Source: Candidatus Merdivicinus intestinigallinarum
GTDB taxonomy: Bacteria; Bacillota; Clostridia; Oscillospirales; Ruminococcaceae
Length of the DNA stretch: 64,000 nucleotides
Direction: 5' to 3'
Assembly (NCBI GenBank): GCA_018713335.1
Contig: DVOW01000034.1
Coordinates: forward strand, 1 to 64,000
Below the pieces are notes generated by a model. That model searched no databases. It was not told the origin of the DNA and worked only from the letters and a program-made list of their open reading frames with translations. Numbering within the stretch: the stretch's first letter is position 1; every line of letters starts with the position of its first letter. Below are positions 34,269 to 42,345 of the stretch, piece after piece. The translations under genes and the position numbers were made by a program.

Positions 34269-34290
34269 TTTTGAGAAAATGTGCTATGCT
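34262..34290 (+). promoter_or_regulatory. Promoter of the GNAT gene, -35 inside the repeat
   Basis: TTGCCA (34262-34267), a 17-base spacer and TATGCT (34285-34290) with a TG extension. The -35 is the right arm of the last repeat hairpin (TTGGCA at 34235 with TTGCCAA at 34262). Confidence 0.5.
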
Positions 34291-34319
34291 GGAACTATTC
34301 TGACAACGGAGGCGCGAAA

Positions 34320-35207
34320 ATGCTGAGGAATATATCTGGAAAGGAGTTTTCCTTTACAGGACAGATCCGGGACGTCCCGGATCTGCGGCAGAGCTTTTTT
34401 GAGCTGGCCCGGCAGGTGTTCGGGCTGGATTTTGAACCTTGGTACCAAGCGGGATACTGGAGCGAGGACTACCGGCCCTTTGTGCTGGCCTATAAGGGGC
34501 GCGTGGTTTCCTGTGTGGCGGTCAACGAGATCCGCACCCGGATAAACGGGGCGGACAAGCGATTCATCCAGCTGGGGACCGTTATGACCCACCCGGATTT
34601 CCGGGGACAGGGCCTGGCCCGATTTATCCTGGAACAGGTGCTGGAAGAAACGGCGGAGGCGGATGGGGTTTACCTCTTCGCCAATGACAGCGTGCTGGAT
34701 TTTTACCCCAAATTCGGCTTCCGGCCAGAAAAGGAGGCCCAGTGCCGGACGGCGGTTTCTCCCCGAAAGGGCAATGTCCGCAAACTGGATCTGGACAGTC
34801 CCGTGGACCGGGAGCTTTTGATTTCCCATTACCTGGAGCAGAATAACCCTTATTCCGCTTTCCCCATGCTGGGAAATACAGGGCTTCTCATGTTTTACTG
34901 CGGGAACTTCTGGAAAGAGGATGTCTTCCTTTTGGAGGACTTTGATACTGTGGCCATCGCCTTGCCGGAAGGGGAGCAGTTTACTTGCTGCGAACTGTTT
35001 GGGGACGGAAAGGCCCCTTTGACAGAGCTTCTGGGGATACTGGCCGGGCATTTTTCCCTGGAAAAAGCCGCGTTGGGGTTCCCGCCGGCTGAAAAACTGC
35101 CGCTTTTCCCATACAAGGAGGAAGATTCCACCCTGTTTGTTCTGGAAGGGAAGGAAAATCCCTGCCAAAATGGTGCCATGCTGTTCCCCTTCCTGTCCCA
35201 CGCGTAA
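34320..35207 (+). CDS. GNAT-family N-acetyltransferase
   Basis: 295 residues from ATG 34320, with GGAGG upstream. The acetyl-CoA site reads QLGTVMTHPDFRGQGLARFIL (RGQGLA pattern) and is followed by YLFANDSVLDFYPKFGFRPE, the usual Tyr-x-x-x-Gly-Phe strand. About 130 further residues lack a clear motif. The substrate is unknown. The DUF4317 gene follows by 27 bases in the same direction, so the two probably share a transcript. Confidence 0.82.
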   Translation: MLRNISGKEFSFTGQIRDVPDLRQSFFELARQVFGLDFEPWYQAGYWSEDYRPFVLAYKGRVVSCVAVNEIRTRINGADKRFIQLGTVMTHPDFRGQGLARFILEQVLEETAEADGVYLFANDSVLDFYPKFGFRPEKEAQCRTAVSPRKGNVRKLDLDSPVDRELLISHYLEQNNPYSAFPMLGNTGLLMFYCGNFWKEDVFLLEDFDTVAIALPEGEQFTCCELFGDGKAPLTELLGILAGHFSLEKAALGFPPAEKLPLFPYKEEDSTLFVLEGKENPCQNGAMLFPFLSHA

Positions 35208-35234
35208 ATCTGCACACAAAAAAGAGAGGTTGCT

Positions 35235-36371
35235 ATGAACAAGAAAGAAGTCAATGAGATCCGCCGCCAGCTGACTCCTGACCGGGGCCTTAAAAAAATT
35301 TACGGCTGTTATGTCAACACCAAAAAGGAGATTATCTCCTACATTGAGGAGTCCCTGTCCCTGATGCCGGAGTTTGAGGCTCAGAAATTTTCGAGCCTGC
35401 TGAAAAAATGCCTGTCCGGCGTTTTGGGCAAAAACCTGATCGACATCGTATTTTCCACCCAGCAGGTGGCGGACAGCGAGGAACACCGGCTTTTGACGGC
35501 CCTGCGGACCTCCTCCCTTCAGGACCGGGAGGCTCGGGACGCCTTTTACCAGAAGGTCATCGATTCCCTGGAGATGGACGGCAGCAATTATCTGGTTCTC
35601 CTGGCCGCCGACACCTATGACGTCCCCACCCGGGGCAAGGACGATGAGGTGATGGAGGACGCTTCAGACACCGTATTCACCTACTTTGTCTGCTGCGTCT
35701 GCCCGGTGAAGGACGGCAAGGAGGAGCTGGGCTATTATGCCGGGGACAATGAGTTCCACAGCTGCATCCCCACCCAGATCGTAGGCGCGCCGGAGCTGGG
35801 GTTCCTGTTCCCGGCCTTCGACGACCGGGCAGCCAATATTTACAATGCTCTGTTTTACTCGAAAAACCCGGCCCAGCTCCATCAGGAGTTCATTGATGCG
35901 GTGTTCTGCACCGAACCTCCGGTGTCCGCCCTGGAGCAGAAGGAGATTTTTGAGGATGTACTGTCCAGCTCCCTGGAGGAAGATTGCAGCTTCCAGGTGG
36001 TGCAGTCTGTCCACGAGCAGATCCGGGAGCTGATTACCCAGCACGCGGAAACCAAGAACCCGGAGCCCTTGGAGCTGTCGGTGCGGGAGGTCAGCGGCAT
36101 TCTCCACAACTGCGGCGTGCCGGAGGAACGGGTGGAGGTTTTTCAGGAAAAATGCAGCGAAGGCTTTGGGGAAGCTGCTTCCTTGAACCCCAACAATATT
36201 ATCGACAGCAAAAAATTTGAAATCAAAACCCCTCAGGTGAAAATTTCCGTGGACCCGGAATTCAGTTATCTGGTGGAAACCCGGATAATCGACGGGCGGA
36301 AGTACATTTTGATTCCTTCTGATGAAGGGGTGGAAATCAACGGCGTTAAAGTAACCACCGATTCCCAATAA
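35235..36371 (+). CDS. DUF4317 domain protein
   Basis: 378 residues starting MNKKEVNEIRRQLTPDRG and containing IYGCYVNTKKEIISYIEESL and FVCCVCPVKDGK, which I recognise as the DUF4317 family of Firmicutes. No membrane segment or signal peptide is present. The function is unknown. The product is acidic and fully cytoplasmic in appearance. AGAGAGG precedes the ATG. It shares the GNAT transcript, and the region after it is repeat sequence without an obvious terminator. Confidence 0.8.
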   Translation: MNKKEVNEIRRQLTPDRGLKKIYGCYVNTKKEIISYIEESLSLMPEFEAQKFSSLLKKCLSGVLGKNLIDIVFSTQQVADSEEHRLLTALRTSSLQDREARDAFYQKVIDSLEMDGSNYLVLLAADTYDVPTRGKDDEVMEDASDTVFTYFVCCVCPVKDGKEELGYYAGDNEFHSCIPTQIVGAPELGFLFPAFDDRAANIYNALFYSKNPAQLHQEFIDAVFCTEPPVSALEQKEIFEDVLSSSLEEDCSFQVVQSVHEQIRELITQHAETKNPEPLELSVREVSGILHNCGVPEERVEVFQEKCSEGFGEAASLNPNNIIDSKKFEIKTPQVKISVDPEFSYLVETRIIDGRKYILIPSDEGVEINGVKVTTDSQ

Positions 36372-36399
36372 TATGTTTTCGACGCTCCTGGGCCTATGC

Positions 36400-36530
36400 G
36401 GCGGGGCGGAGGGATGAAAAAAGTTTTGTTATTACGCAGCACCCATTCTTTTTTCGCGCGAAAAAAGAATGGGGAGAAAAACGCGCCGGGGCAAGCCCCT
36501 GGACCCCCGCCGCGGCCGCATACCACCAGA
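36400..36530. repeat. Family A-like palindromic repeat fragment
   Basis: AAAAAAGTTTTG is followed by a large hairpin CCCATTCTTTTTTCGCG / CGCGAAAAAAGAATGGG and by GGGGCAAGCCCC, in the order of the family A left half. The arms differ from those in the other copies. Confidence 0.55.
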
Positions 36531-36654
36531 TGCGTATTGGTTGTACGGATATTAGAAACGCCTGCGTGGCGGGGTTGAAGTACGGCAAGAAACGGTCTAC
36601 AAAAATCGGCGGGACGGGAAAACCGGCTGTTGTTATTTCCAGAATCTTGCGATA

Positions 36655-37079
36655 AAATCTAGGGGACGCTGCCCACATCGTCCCCTCGTTTGCCCAAAAT
36701 CATACCGTAAAACGTGTTGTAGGGGCGCGCATTGCGCGCCCGGCAATGAATCGCGGCGTTTTGCGGAATCGTGGGCGAACCCAGTTCGCCCCTACAACCG
36801 GCGAGCCGCCGGCGGCAATTCGACGCGGTTGTTGTACCCCGCGCCGGGTTTGCGAACGGCGGGATGAACCGCCATTTTCGATACAGGTTCCCCGAAATGA
36901 ATCACGGCGTTTCGGCGAATCCGCCGGGACGGGAAACCCGTCCCCTACAAACCCATTATCATTTGATTTACCAAAACGATAGAAAATGAAACCTCCCTAT
37001 AACGGCGGGTTTATCCCGCCGTTCCAGCGGTTGGTGTGGGGCTGTGGGGCCGCGTCGTCTTATCGGCGGCGATTCGCCG
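36655..37079. repeat. Palindromic repeat block, family B, reaching the sigG stop codon
   Basis: Contains GGGGCGCGC-AT-TGCGCGCCC type (36722-36741), GGGCGAAC-CCA-GTTCGCCCC type (36773-36792), GGGACGGG-AA-ACCCGTCCCC (36926-36945), AACGGCGGG-TTTAT-CCCGCCGTT and GCGGCGATTCGCCGC (37065-37079). Bases 36854-37057 pair with 33995-34198. The final hairpin ends exactly one base before the sigG stop codon (37080-37082). ORFs across this block look like artefacts of the repeat. Confidence 0.8.
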
Positions 37080-37847
37080 CTATATTTCGCCCTTTACTTT
37101 CAAAAGGGCGGCTTTTTCCAGCCGGGAAACCTGGGCCTGGGAGATGCCGATTTCCTCGGATACCTCTACCTGGGTCTTCCCCTGGAAAAACCGCAGGGCG
37201 ATGATTCGCTTTTCTCGGTCGCTCAGTTTGGCCAGGGCGTCCTTAATGGCCAGCTCCTCGATCCAGCCGCTTTCTCCGCCCCGGTCGGAAACCTGGTCCA
37301 TAACACAGATGGTGTCGCCGCCGTCGGAAAAAACCGGCTCGTAAAGGGACACCGGGTCCACAATGGATTCCAACGCCAGCACCACGTTTTCCTTGGGAAG
37401 CTGCACTTCTTTGGCGATTTCCATGATGGTCGGCTCCCGGCCCAAGCGGTTTGTGAGCTTTTCCTTGGCCTGCATGGCTTTATAGGCGGTGTCCTTCAGG
37501 GAACGGCTGACCCGGACAGGGGAGAAGTCCCGCAGGTGCCGCCTGATCTCCCCAATGACCATGGGCACGGCGTAAGTGGAGAACTTGACGCCCTGGCTCA
37601 CGTCGAAATGGTCGATGGCCTTCATAAGGCCGATGCACCCCACCTGGAACAGGTCGTCTAGGTTCTCGCCCCGGTTCGTGAACCGCTGCACCACGCTGAG
37701 GACCAACCGCAGGTTGCCGTTGATGAGCTGGCTGCGGGCTGTCGGGTCCCCGTTTTTCATCCGTTCCAGCAAAGCGATCTTCTCCCGTTCCTTGAGAACC
37801 GGCAGCCGGGAGGTGTCGATCCCGCAGATTTCCACCTTGTTCATCAT
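37080..37847 (-). CDS. sigG: Forespore sigma factor SigG
   Basis: 255 residues. The start MMNKVEICGIDTSRLPVL is diagnostic for SigG. Region 2 reads LINGNLRLVLSVVQRFTNRGENLDDLFQVGCIGLMKAIDHFD, and region 4 ends GKTQVEVSEEIGISQAQVSRLEKAAL. It directs late forespore transcription after engulfment, activated with the help of the SpoIIIA complex encoded at 55968-60816. In B. subtilis it follows spoIIGA-sigE; here it stands alone. CCATA with an 18-base spacer to CAGATAG upstream is a poor match to a SigG promoter. The frame ends as KVKGEI at the edge of a repeat block. Confidence 0.95.
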   Translation of the reverse strand: MMNKVEICGIDTSRLPVLKEREKIALLERMKNGDPTARSQLINGNLRLVLSVVQRFTNRGENLDDLFQVGCIGLMKAIDHFDVSQGVKFSTYAVPMVIGEIRRHLRDFSPVRVSRSLKDTAYKAMQAKEKLTNRLGREPTIMEIAKEVQLPKENVVLALESIVDPVSLYEPVFSDGGDTICVMDQVSDRGGESGWIEELAIKDALAKLSDREKRIIALRFFQGKTQVEVSEEIGISQAQVSRLEKAALLKVKGEI

Positions 37848-37932
37848 GCCTTCATCCCCCTATCTGAATTTTTCCTGACAGGAGTATGGGCAGATTTAGA
37901 AAAAATAAGCCGCGGCCCGGAATTTTTGCCGT

Positions 37933-37960
37933 TAAAAAAGCCCCCAATTCGGGGGCTTTT
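37933..37960 (-). terminator. Terminator of the ABC exporter operon
   Basis: Minus strand AAAAGCCCCCGAATTGGGGGCTTTTTT, directly after the stop of the second exporter gene. Confidence 0.88.
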
Positions 37961-37962
37961 CG

Positions 37963-39867
37963 TTATTCCAGTTCAAACGCGCCGGTATAAAGCTGGTAAT
38001 ATTTGCCTTTCTTTTCAATGAGCTGCTGGTGGCTGCCCCGTTCAATGATGCGGCCCAGCTCCAGTACCATGATGACGTCGGAGTTTTGGACAGTGGACAG
38101 CCGGTGGGCGATGACAAAGACGGTGCGTCCGTGCATCAAAGCGTCCATGCCCCGCTGGACAATGGCTTCTGTCCGGGTGTCGATGGAGGAGGTGGCCTCA
38201 TCCAAAATCATGACAGGCGGGTCGGCCACCGCCGCCCGGGCAATGGAGATCAGCTGCCGCTGGCCCTGGGAAAGGCCGCTGCCGTCCCCTTCCAGCATGG
38301 TGTTGTAGCCTTCGGGGAGCATCTGAATAAACCCGTCGGCATTGGCCAGCTTTGCCGCGGCGATGCATTCCTCGTCGGTGGCGTCCAGCCGGCCGTAGCG
38401 GATGTTGTCCAGCACTGTGCCGGTAAAGAGGTTCACGTCCTGCAAAACAATGCCCAGGGAGCGACGGAGGTCGGCTTTCTTGATTTTGTTGATGTTGATG
38501 CCGTCGTAGCGGATCTTCCCGTCGGCCAGGTCGTAAAACCGGTTGATGAGGTTCGTGATGGTGGTCTTGCCCGCGCCGGTGGCGCCGACAAAGGCGATCT
38601 TCTGCCCCTGTTCCGCGTAAAGGGTGATGTTGTGGAGCACCAGCTTGTTTTCTTCGTAACCGAAATCCACGTCAAAGAACCGCACTTCGCCTTTTAACTC
38701 GGTAAAGGTGGTGGTGCCGTCCCCGTGGGGATGCTTCCAGGCCCAGAGGCCGGTGCGTTCCTTGGATTCCTGAAGCTCTCCGTCCTTGTAAACGGCGTTG
38801 ACCAGGGTCACATAGCCGTCGTCGGTTTCGCTTTCCTCGTCGATCAGGGCAAAGATACGCTCCGCGCCGGCCATTGCCATGATAATGGAGGAGAACTGCT
38901 GGGAGATCTGGCTGATGGGCATGACAAAGCTCCGGGACAGCTGGAGGAAGGAAGCGATCATCCCTAAGGTCACCGTCCCGATGCCGGTAAGGCTCACATT
39001 GGGCAGGCCGCTTAAAGCCAGCGCGCCGCCCACGACCGCCAGCAGGACGTAAAGCACATACCCCAGGTTGTTCATAATGGGGCCTAAAATGTTGGCGAAG
39101 CGGTTGGCTTCCGTGGCGTCATGGCGGAGCTGCCCGTTCTTTTTATCAAAGCCCTCCTTGGCCTTTTCCTCGTGGCAGAACACCTTGATGACCTTCTGGC
39201 CGTGGATCATTTCTTCAATGTAGCCGTTGACGTCCCCCAGGGAGTTTTGCTGCCGTACAAAGTAATAACCGCTTTTCCCGGTGATTTTTTTGGTGATCTG
39301 AAGCATGATGAGCACACAGGCCACCACAAAGATGGTGAGCCAGACGCTCAAAACCAGCATGGAGGCCAGGACTGCTACAATCGTCACAATGGAGGAGAAC
39401 ATCTGGGGGATGTTCTGGGCGATCATCTGCCGCAGGGTGTCGGTGTCGTTGGTGTAATGGCTCATAATGTCGCCGTGGGTGTGGGTGTCAAAGTACTTGA
39501 TGGGAAGGGTCTGCATATGGGAGAACATCCGGTCCCGGATCTTTTTCAGGACCCCTTGGGCGATGACCACCATGATCCGATTGTACAGGAAGGTGGCGAC
39601 GATGCCGATGGCGTAAATGGCGGCCATCATCAGGATGGCCCGGAACAGGCCGGAAAAATCGGGGACCGTTTCAATGAGCAGGGGCTCGATGTAATCGTCA
39701 ATCAGCGTTTTGGTAAACAGGGAAGAAAGGGCGCTGGCCAGGGCGCTGAGGATAATGCAGACGATTACCACAGCCAGCTGGAGTTTGTACTCAAAAATGT
39801 AGTCAAACAGCCGCTTCGCCGTGCCTTTATGGAACTTTATGCTGGAAGCCTTCATGTCTTTAGTCAT
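37963..39867 (-). CDS. ABC exporter half-transporter, subunit 2 (consensus catalytic site)
   Basis: 634 residues from MTKDMKASSIKFHKG. Its ATG (39865-39867) overlaps the end of subunit 1, and AAAGGAGGCGG precedes it. Six membrane segments span about 20-330. The nucleotide-binding domain has Walker A VGATGAGKTT, the variant signature LSQGQRQ and Walker B VMILDEATSSID with the catalytic Glu. It forms a heterodimer with subunit 1, as in BmrCD or LmrCD. A loop of about 40 residues (VTLVNAVYKDGELQESKERTGL) before the NBD is longer than usual. The substrate is unknown; a MarR regulator suggests drugs or toxic compounds. Confidence 0.9.
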   Translation of the reverse strand: MTKDMKASSIKFHKGTAKRLFDYIFEYKLQLAVVIVCIILSALASALSSLFTKTLIDDYIEPLLIETVPDFSGLFRAILMMAAIYAIGIVATFLYNRIMVVIAQGVLKKIRDRMFSHMQTLPIKYFDTHTHGDIMSHYTNDTDTLRQMIAQNIPQMFSSIVTIVAVLASMLVLSVWLTIFVVACVLIMLQITKKITGKSGYYFVRQQNSLGDVNGYIEEMIHGQKVIKVFCHEEKAKEGFDKKNGQLRHDATEANRFANILGPIMNNLGYVLYVLLAVVGGALALSGLPNVSLTGIGTVTLGMIASFLQLSRSFVMPISQISQQFSSIIMAMAGAERIFALIDEESETDDGYVTLVNAVYKDGELQESKERTGLWAWKHPHGDGTTTFTELKGEVRFFDVDFGYEENKLVLHNITLYAEQGQKIAFVGATGAGKTTITNLINRFYDLADGKIRYDGININKIKKADLRRSLGIVLQDVNLFTGTVLDNIRYGRLDATDEECIAAAKLANADGFIQMLPEGYNTMLEGDGSGLSQGQRQLISIARAAVADPPVMILDEATSSIDTRTEAIVQRGMDALMHGRTVFVIAHRLSTVQNSDVIMVLELGRIIERGSHQQLIEKKGKYYQLYTGAFELE

Positions 39868-41611
39868 TTTCTCCGCCTCCTTTGACCTGGGAATCATAGA
39901 CCTCGCGGTAGATGGGGCTGGTTTGCAGCAGCTCCTCGTGGGCGCCGCAGGCGCTGATTTTCCCGTCGTCCATGACGATGATCTTATCCGCGTCCTGCAC
40001 CGACGCCACACGCTGGGCGATGATGATTTTTGTGGTTTCGGGGATGTATTCTTTGAACCCTTTGCGGATCAAAGCGTCGGTTTTGGTGTCAACAGCGCTG
40101 GTGGAGTCGTCTAAGATGAGGATCTTGGGCTTTTTCAGCAGCGCCCTGGCAATGCAGAGCCGCTGTTTCTGCCCACCGGAAACGTTTGTCCCGCCCTGTT
40201 CGATATAAGTGTCGTACCCGTCCGGGAACTGGGAGATAAAGCCGTCGGCCTGGGCCAGGACGCAGGCCTCCTTCATTTCCTCATCGGTGGCGTTTTCGTT
40301 GCCCCAGCGGAGGTTGTCTTTAATGGTGCCGGAGAACAGGGAGTTTTTCTGAAGGACTACCGCCACCTGGTTCCGCAAAGCTTCCATGTCGTAGTCCCGC
40401 ACGTCCACGCCGCCCACCTTCAGGCTGCCGGAGGTGACGTCGTAAAGCCGGGGGATCAGCTGGACCAAGCTTGATTTGGAGGAGCCGGTCCCGCCGATGA
40501 TCCCTACGGTCTCGCCGGAACGGATGTGCAGGTCGATGTGGTCTAGTGCGTTTTTGCCGGCGTGCCGCCCATAGGAAAAGCAGACGTCGTCAAAGTCGAT
40601 GGAGCCGTCCTTCACCTCGTGGATGGGATTTTCGCCGTTTTGCAGGTCGCTTTCCTCATCCAGGATCTCCACGATACGTTCCGCGGAGGCCCGGGAAATG
40701 GTGATCATGACGAATACCATAGAGAGGGCCATGAGGCTGCTCAAGATCTGCATGGCATAAGTCAGCAGGCTCATAAGTTCACCCGTGGACAATCCCAGCG
40801 CCGGGCTGTTGCCGCTTGAAACAATGAGCTGTGCGCCGAACCAGGACACCAGCAGCATACAGGCGTACATACAGAACTGCATCAGGGGGGAGTTGAAGGC
40901 CAGGGTCTTTTCCGCCTTGGAAAAATCCTCGTAAATGCTTTGGGAAACCTTGCCGAATTTCTCGCATTCGTGGTCCTCCCGGACAAAGGATTTCACCACC
41001 CGGATACCGTGAAGGTTTTCCTGGACGATGCTGTTCAATTTGTCGTAGGTTTTGAAGATGCGTTCAAAAATCGGATGGGCTTTGCTCATGATAATATAAA
41101 GCCCAATGCCCAGGATGGGGATACAGGCCACAAAGATCAGGGTCAGGGACACGTTGATGCTGAAGGATGCCACCAGGGAGAAGATCATCATAATGGGGGC
41201 CCGGATGGCCATGCGGATAATGGTCTGGAAAGCCGACTGCACGTTGGTAACGTCCGTGGTCAGGCGGGTCACGATACTGGCGGTGGAAAATTTGTCGATG
41301 TTGGAAAAGGAGAACTTCTGGACGTTGTCATACATGGCTTTCCGCAGGTTCGCCGCGAAGCCCGAGGAGGCGACAGCAGCGGTGCTGCCGGCAAAAGCCC
41401 CGAAGGCCAGGGAGATCACAGCGGAAATCAACAGGGCAACGCCCATTTTGAGAATGTAGTTCATGTTCCCTTCGTTGATGCCGAAGTCGATGAGATTGGC
41501 CATCAGCAGGGGAATGACCACCTCCAGCACTACCTCTCCCGACACCAGCAGCGGCGTCAGGATGGCGGGCTTCCGGTATTCCTGAATACACCGGGCCAGC
41601 TTTTTGATCAT
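39860..41611 (-). CDS. ABC exporter half-transporter, subunit 1 (degenerate site)
   Basis: 583 residues with AAGGAGG upstream. Six membrane segments are followed by an NBD. Walker A reads GGTGSSKSS (Ser where the Gly before Lys is usual), the signature is NVSGGQKQR, and Walker B ends ILILDDSTSAVD, with Asp in place of the catalytic Glu. One degenerate and one consensus site is the known design of heterodimeric exporters. It is the first gene of the exporter operon, downstream of the marR gene with an operator in between. Confidence 0.9.
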   Translation of the reverse strand: MIKKLARCIQEYRKPAILTPLLVSGEVVLEVVIPLLMANLIDFGINEGNMNYILKMGVALLISAVISLAFGAFAGSTAAVASSGFAANLRKAMYDNVQKFSFSNIDKFSTASIVTRLTTDVTNVQSAFQTIIRMAIRAPIMMIFSLVASFSINVSLTLIFVACIPILGIGLYIIMSKAHPIFERIFKTYDKLNSIVQENLHGIRVVKSFVREDHECEKFGKVSQSIYEDFSKAEKTLAFNSPLMQFCMYACMLLVSWFGAQLIVSSGNSPALGLSTGELMSLLTYAMQILSSLMALSMVFVMITISRASAERIVEILDEESDLQNGENPIHEVKDGSIDFDDVCFSYGRHAGKNALDHIDLHIRSGETVGIIGGTGSSKSSLVQLIPRLYDVTSGSLKVGGVDVRDYDMEALRNQVAVVLQKNSLFSGTIKDNLRWGNENATDEEMKEACVLAQADGFISQFPDGYDTYIEQGGTNVSGGQKQRLCIARALLKKPKILILDDSTSAVDTKTDALIRKGFKEYIPETTKIIIAQRVASVQDADKIIVMDDGKISACGAHEELLQTSPIYREVYDSQVKGGGEND

Positions 41612-41663
41612 AGAAAAACCTCCTTGTTTGTTTCGGAATGAAACGGTTTCAAAAAGACATAAA

Positions 41664-41677
41664 GTTTGATGTCAAAC
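41664..41677 (-). promoter_or_regulatory. Putative MarR operator and promoter of the exporter operon
   Basis: GTTTGATGTCAAAC is a near-perfect palindrome. On the minus strand it lies in a 17-base spacer between TTGTAA and TTATGT, so a bound repressor would block RNA polymerase. The 11-mer GTTTGACATCA is shared with the site upstream of marR. Confidence 0.65.
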
Positions 41678-41687
41678 AATTACAACA

Positions 41688-41709
41688 GAAAAACAACCGC
41701 AAAGCGGCT
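41688..41709 (-). terminator. Weak terminator between marR and the exporter genes
   Basis: Minus strand AGCCGC-TTT-GCGGTT is followed by GTTTTTCTG. A six-pair stem. Confidence 0.5.
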
Positions 41710-41720
41710 GTGGTTGGGGG

Positions 41721-42158
41721 TCATACGAAATTGACGTTTTCTTTCAGCCGGACCAGGTACCCATGGAGCTGTTCCAGCTCCTCGTCGGTAAACCCTTTGG
41801 TCAGGGTTTCTTCCACCGATTTCCGGTCTTCATCCAACAGCGCCACAATGGAGCTGGCTTTGTCCGTCAGAACCAGCTTTTTCAGCCGGGCGTCGTATGG
41901 GACGGACTGGCGTTCGATAAACCCTTTCTGCACCATCAGGTTCACGACCTTGGAAGCGGTGGAACGGGTGATATTGAATTTGCGCTCCAGATCCCGCTGG
42001 AACACGTCCTGGCCGTCATGCTCGGAAATATACATGATGATCCAGCCGTTGGGTCCGGTAAGCCGGTCGATGCTCTTTTTGTTGCAGTGGTTGTCGATGT
42101 AGCGCATGATTCGGTTGTTCAGAGAGCGAAGCTCCAGGCCAATATGATGCGTTTCCGT
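41721..42158 (-). CDS. MarR-family repressor (start codon apparently ACG)
   Basis: The first canonical ATG is at 42107 (128 residues), but it has no ribosome binding site. Seventeen upstream codons in frame encode ETHHIGLELRSLNNRI, which looks like the conserved first helix of MarR proteins. GAGGG sits 6 bases before an ACG at 42158-42156, and an in-frame TGA lies further upstream. So the original start was probably there, giving 145 residues. The winged helix includes QRDLERKFNITRSTASKVVNLMVQKGFIERQ and the wing DARLKKLVLT. It probably represses itself and the exporter operon through the two GTTTGACATCA sites. Confidence 0.82.
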   Translation of the reverse strand, partial: TETHHIGLELRSLNNRIMRYIDNHCNKKSIDRLTGPNGWIIMYISEHDGQDVFQRDLERKFNITRSTASKVVNLMVQKGFIERQSVPYDARLKKLVLTDKASSIVALLDEDRKSVEETLTKGFTDEELEQLHGYLVRLKENVNFV

Positions 42159-42183
42159 AAAAATCCCTCTTTTCCGATAATTA

Positions 42184-42207
42184 GTATGATGTCAAACTGT
42201 TTGATAC
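42184..42207 (-). promoter_or_regulatory. Putative MarR operator upstream of its own gene
   Basis: Contains the perfect palindrome TCAAACTGTTTGA (42192-42204) flanked by GTAT and ATAC. On the minus strand it fills a 17-base spacer between TTGAGT and CATACT. Confidence 0.6.
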
Positions 42208-42345
42208 TCAACATTTTACAGAGGTTTCATGAAAATGTCAATGCGTTTCATATTTATTTTACAAATTGGAAAAACTGAAATCACAATTGACAAAATCCTT
42301 AGGCCGTGTTACACTTTAAAGGAATAAAAAACGGAGGGGTTTGCA

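Noticed and set aside
36746..36989. Overlapping ORFs of 72 to 78 codons across the repeat block
   Set aside because: They encode arginine/proline-rich strings, lack ribosome sites, and nearly the same peptide arises from the copy at 33891-34130. They are by-products of the repeat and not genes.
37855..37885. SigG- or SigF-type promoter upstream of sigG
   Set aside because: CCATA with an 18-base spacer exists, but the -10 (CAGATAG) matches the SigG consensus poorly, so I did not list it as a feature.
39868..40011. 48-residue N-terminal extension of exporter subunit 2
   Set aside because: It lies inside subunit 1 in another frame, is Arg/Ser-rich, and the ATG at 39867 has a perfect ribosome site.
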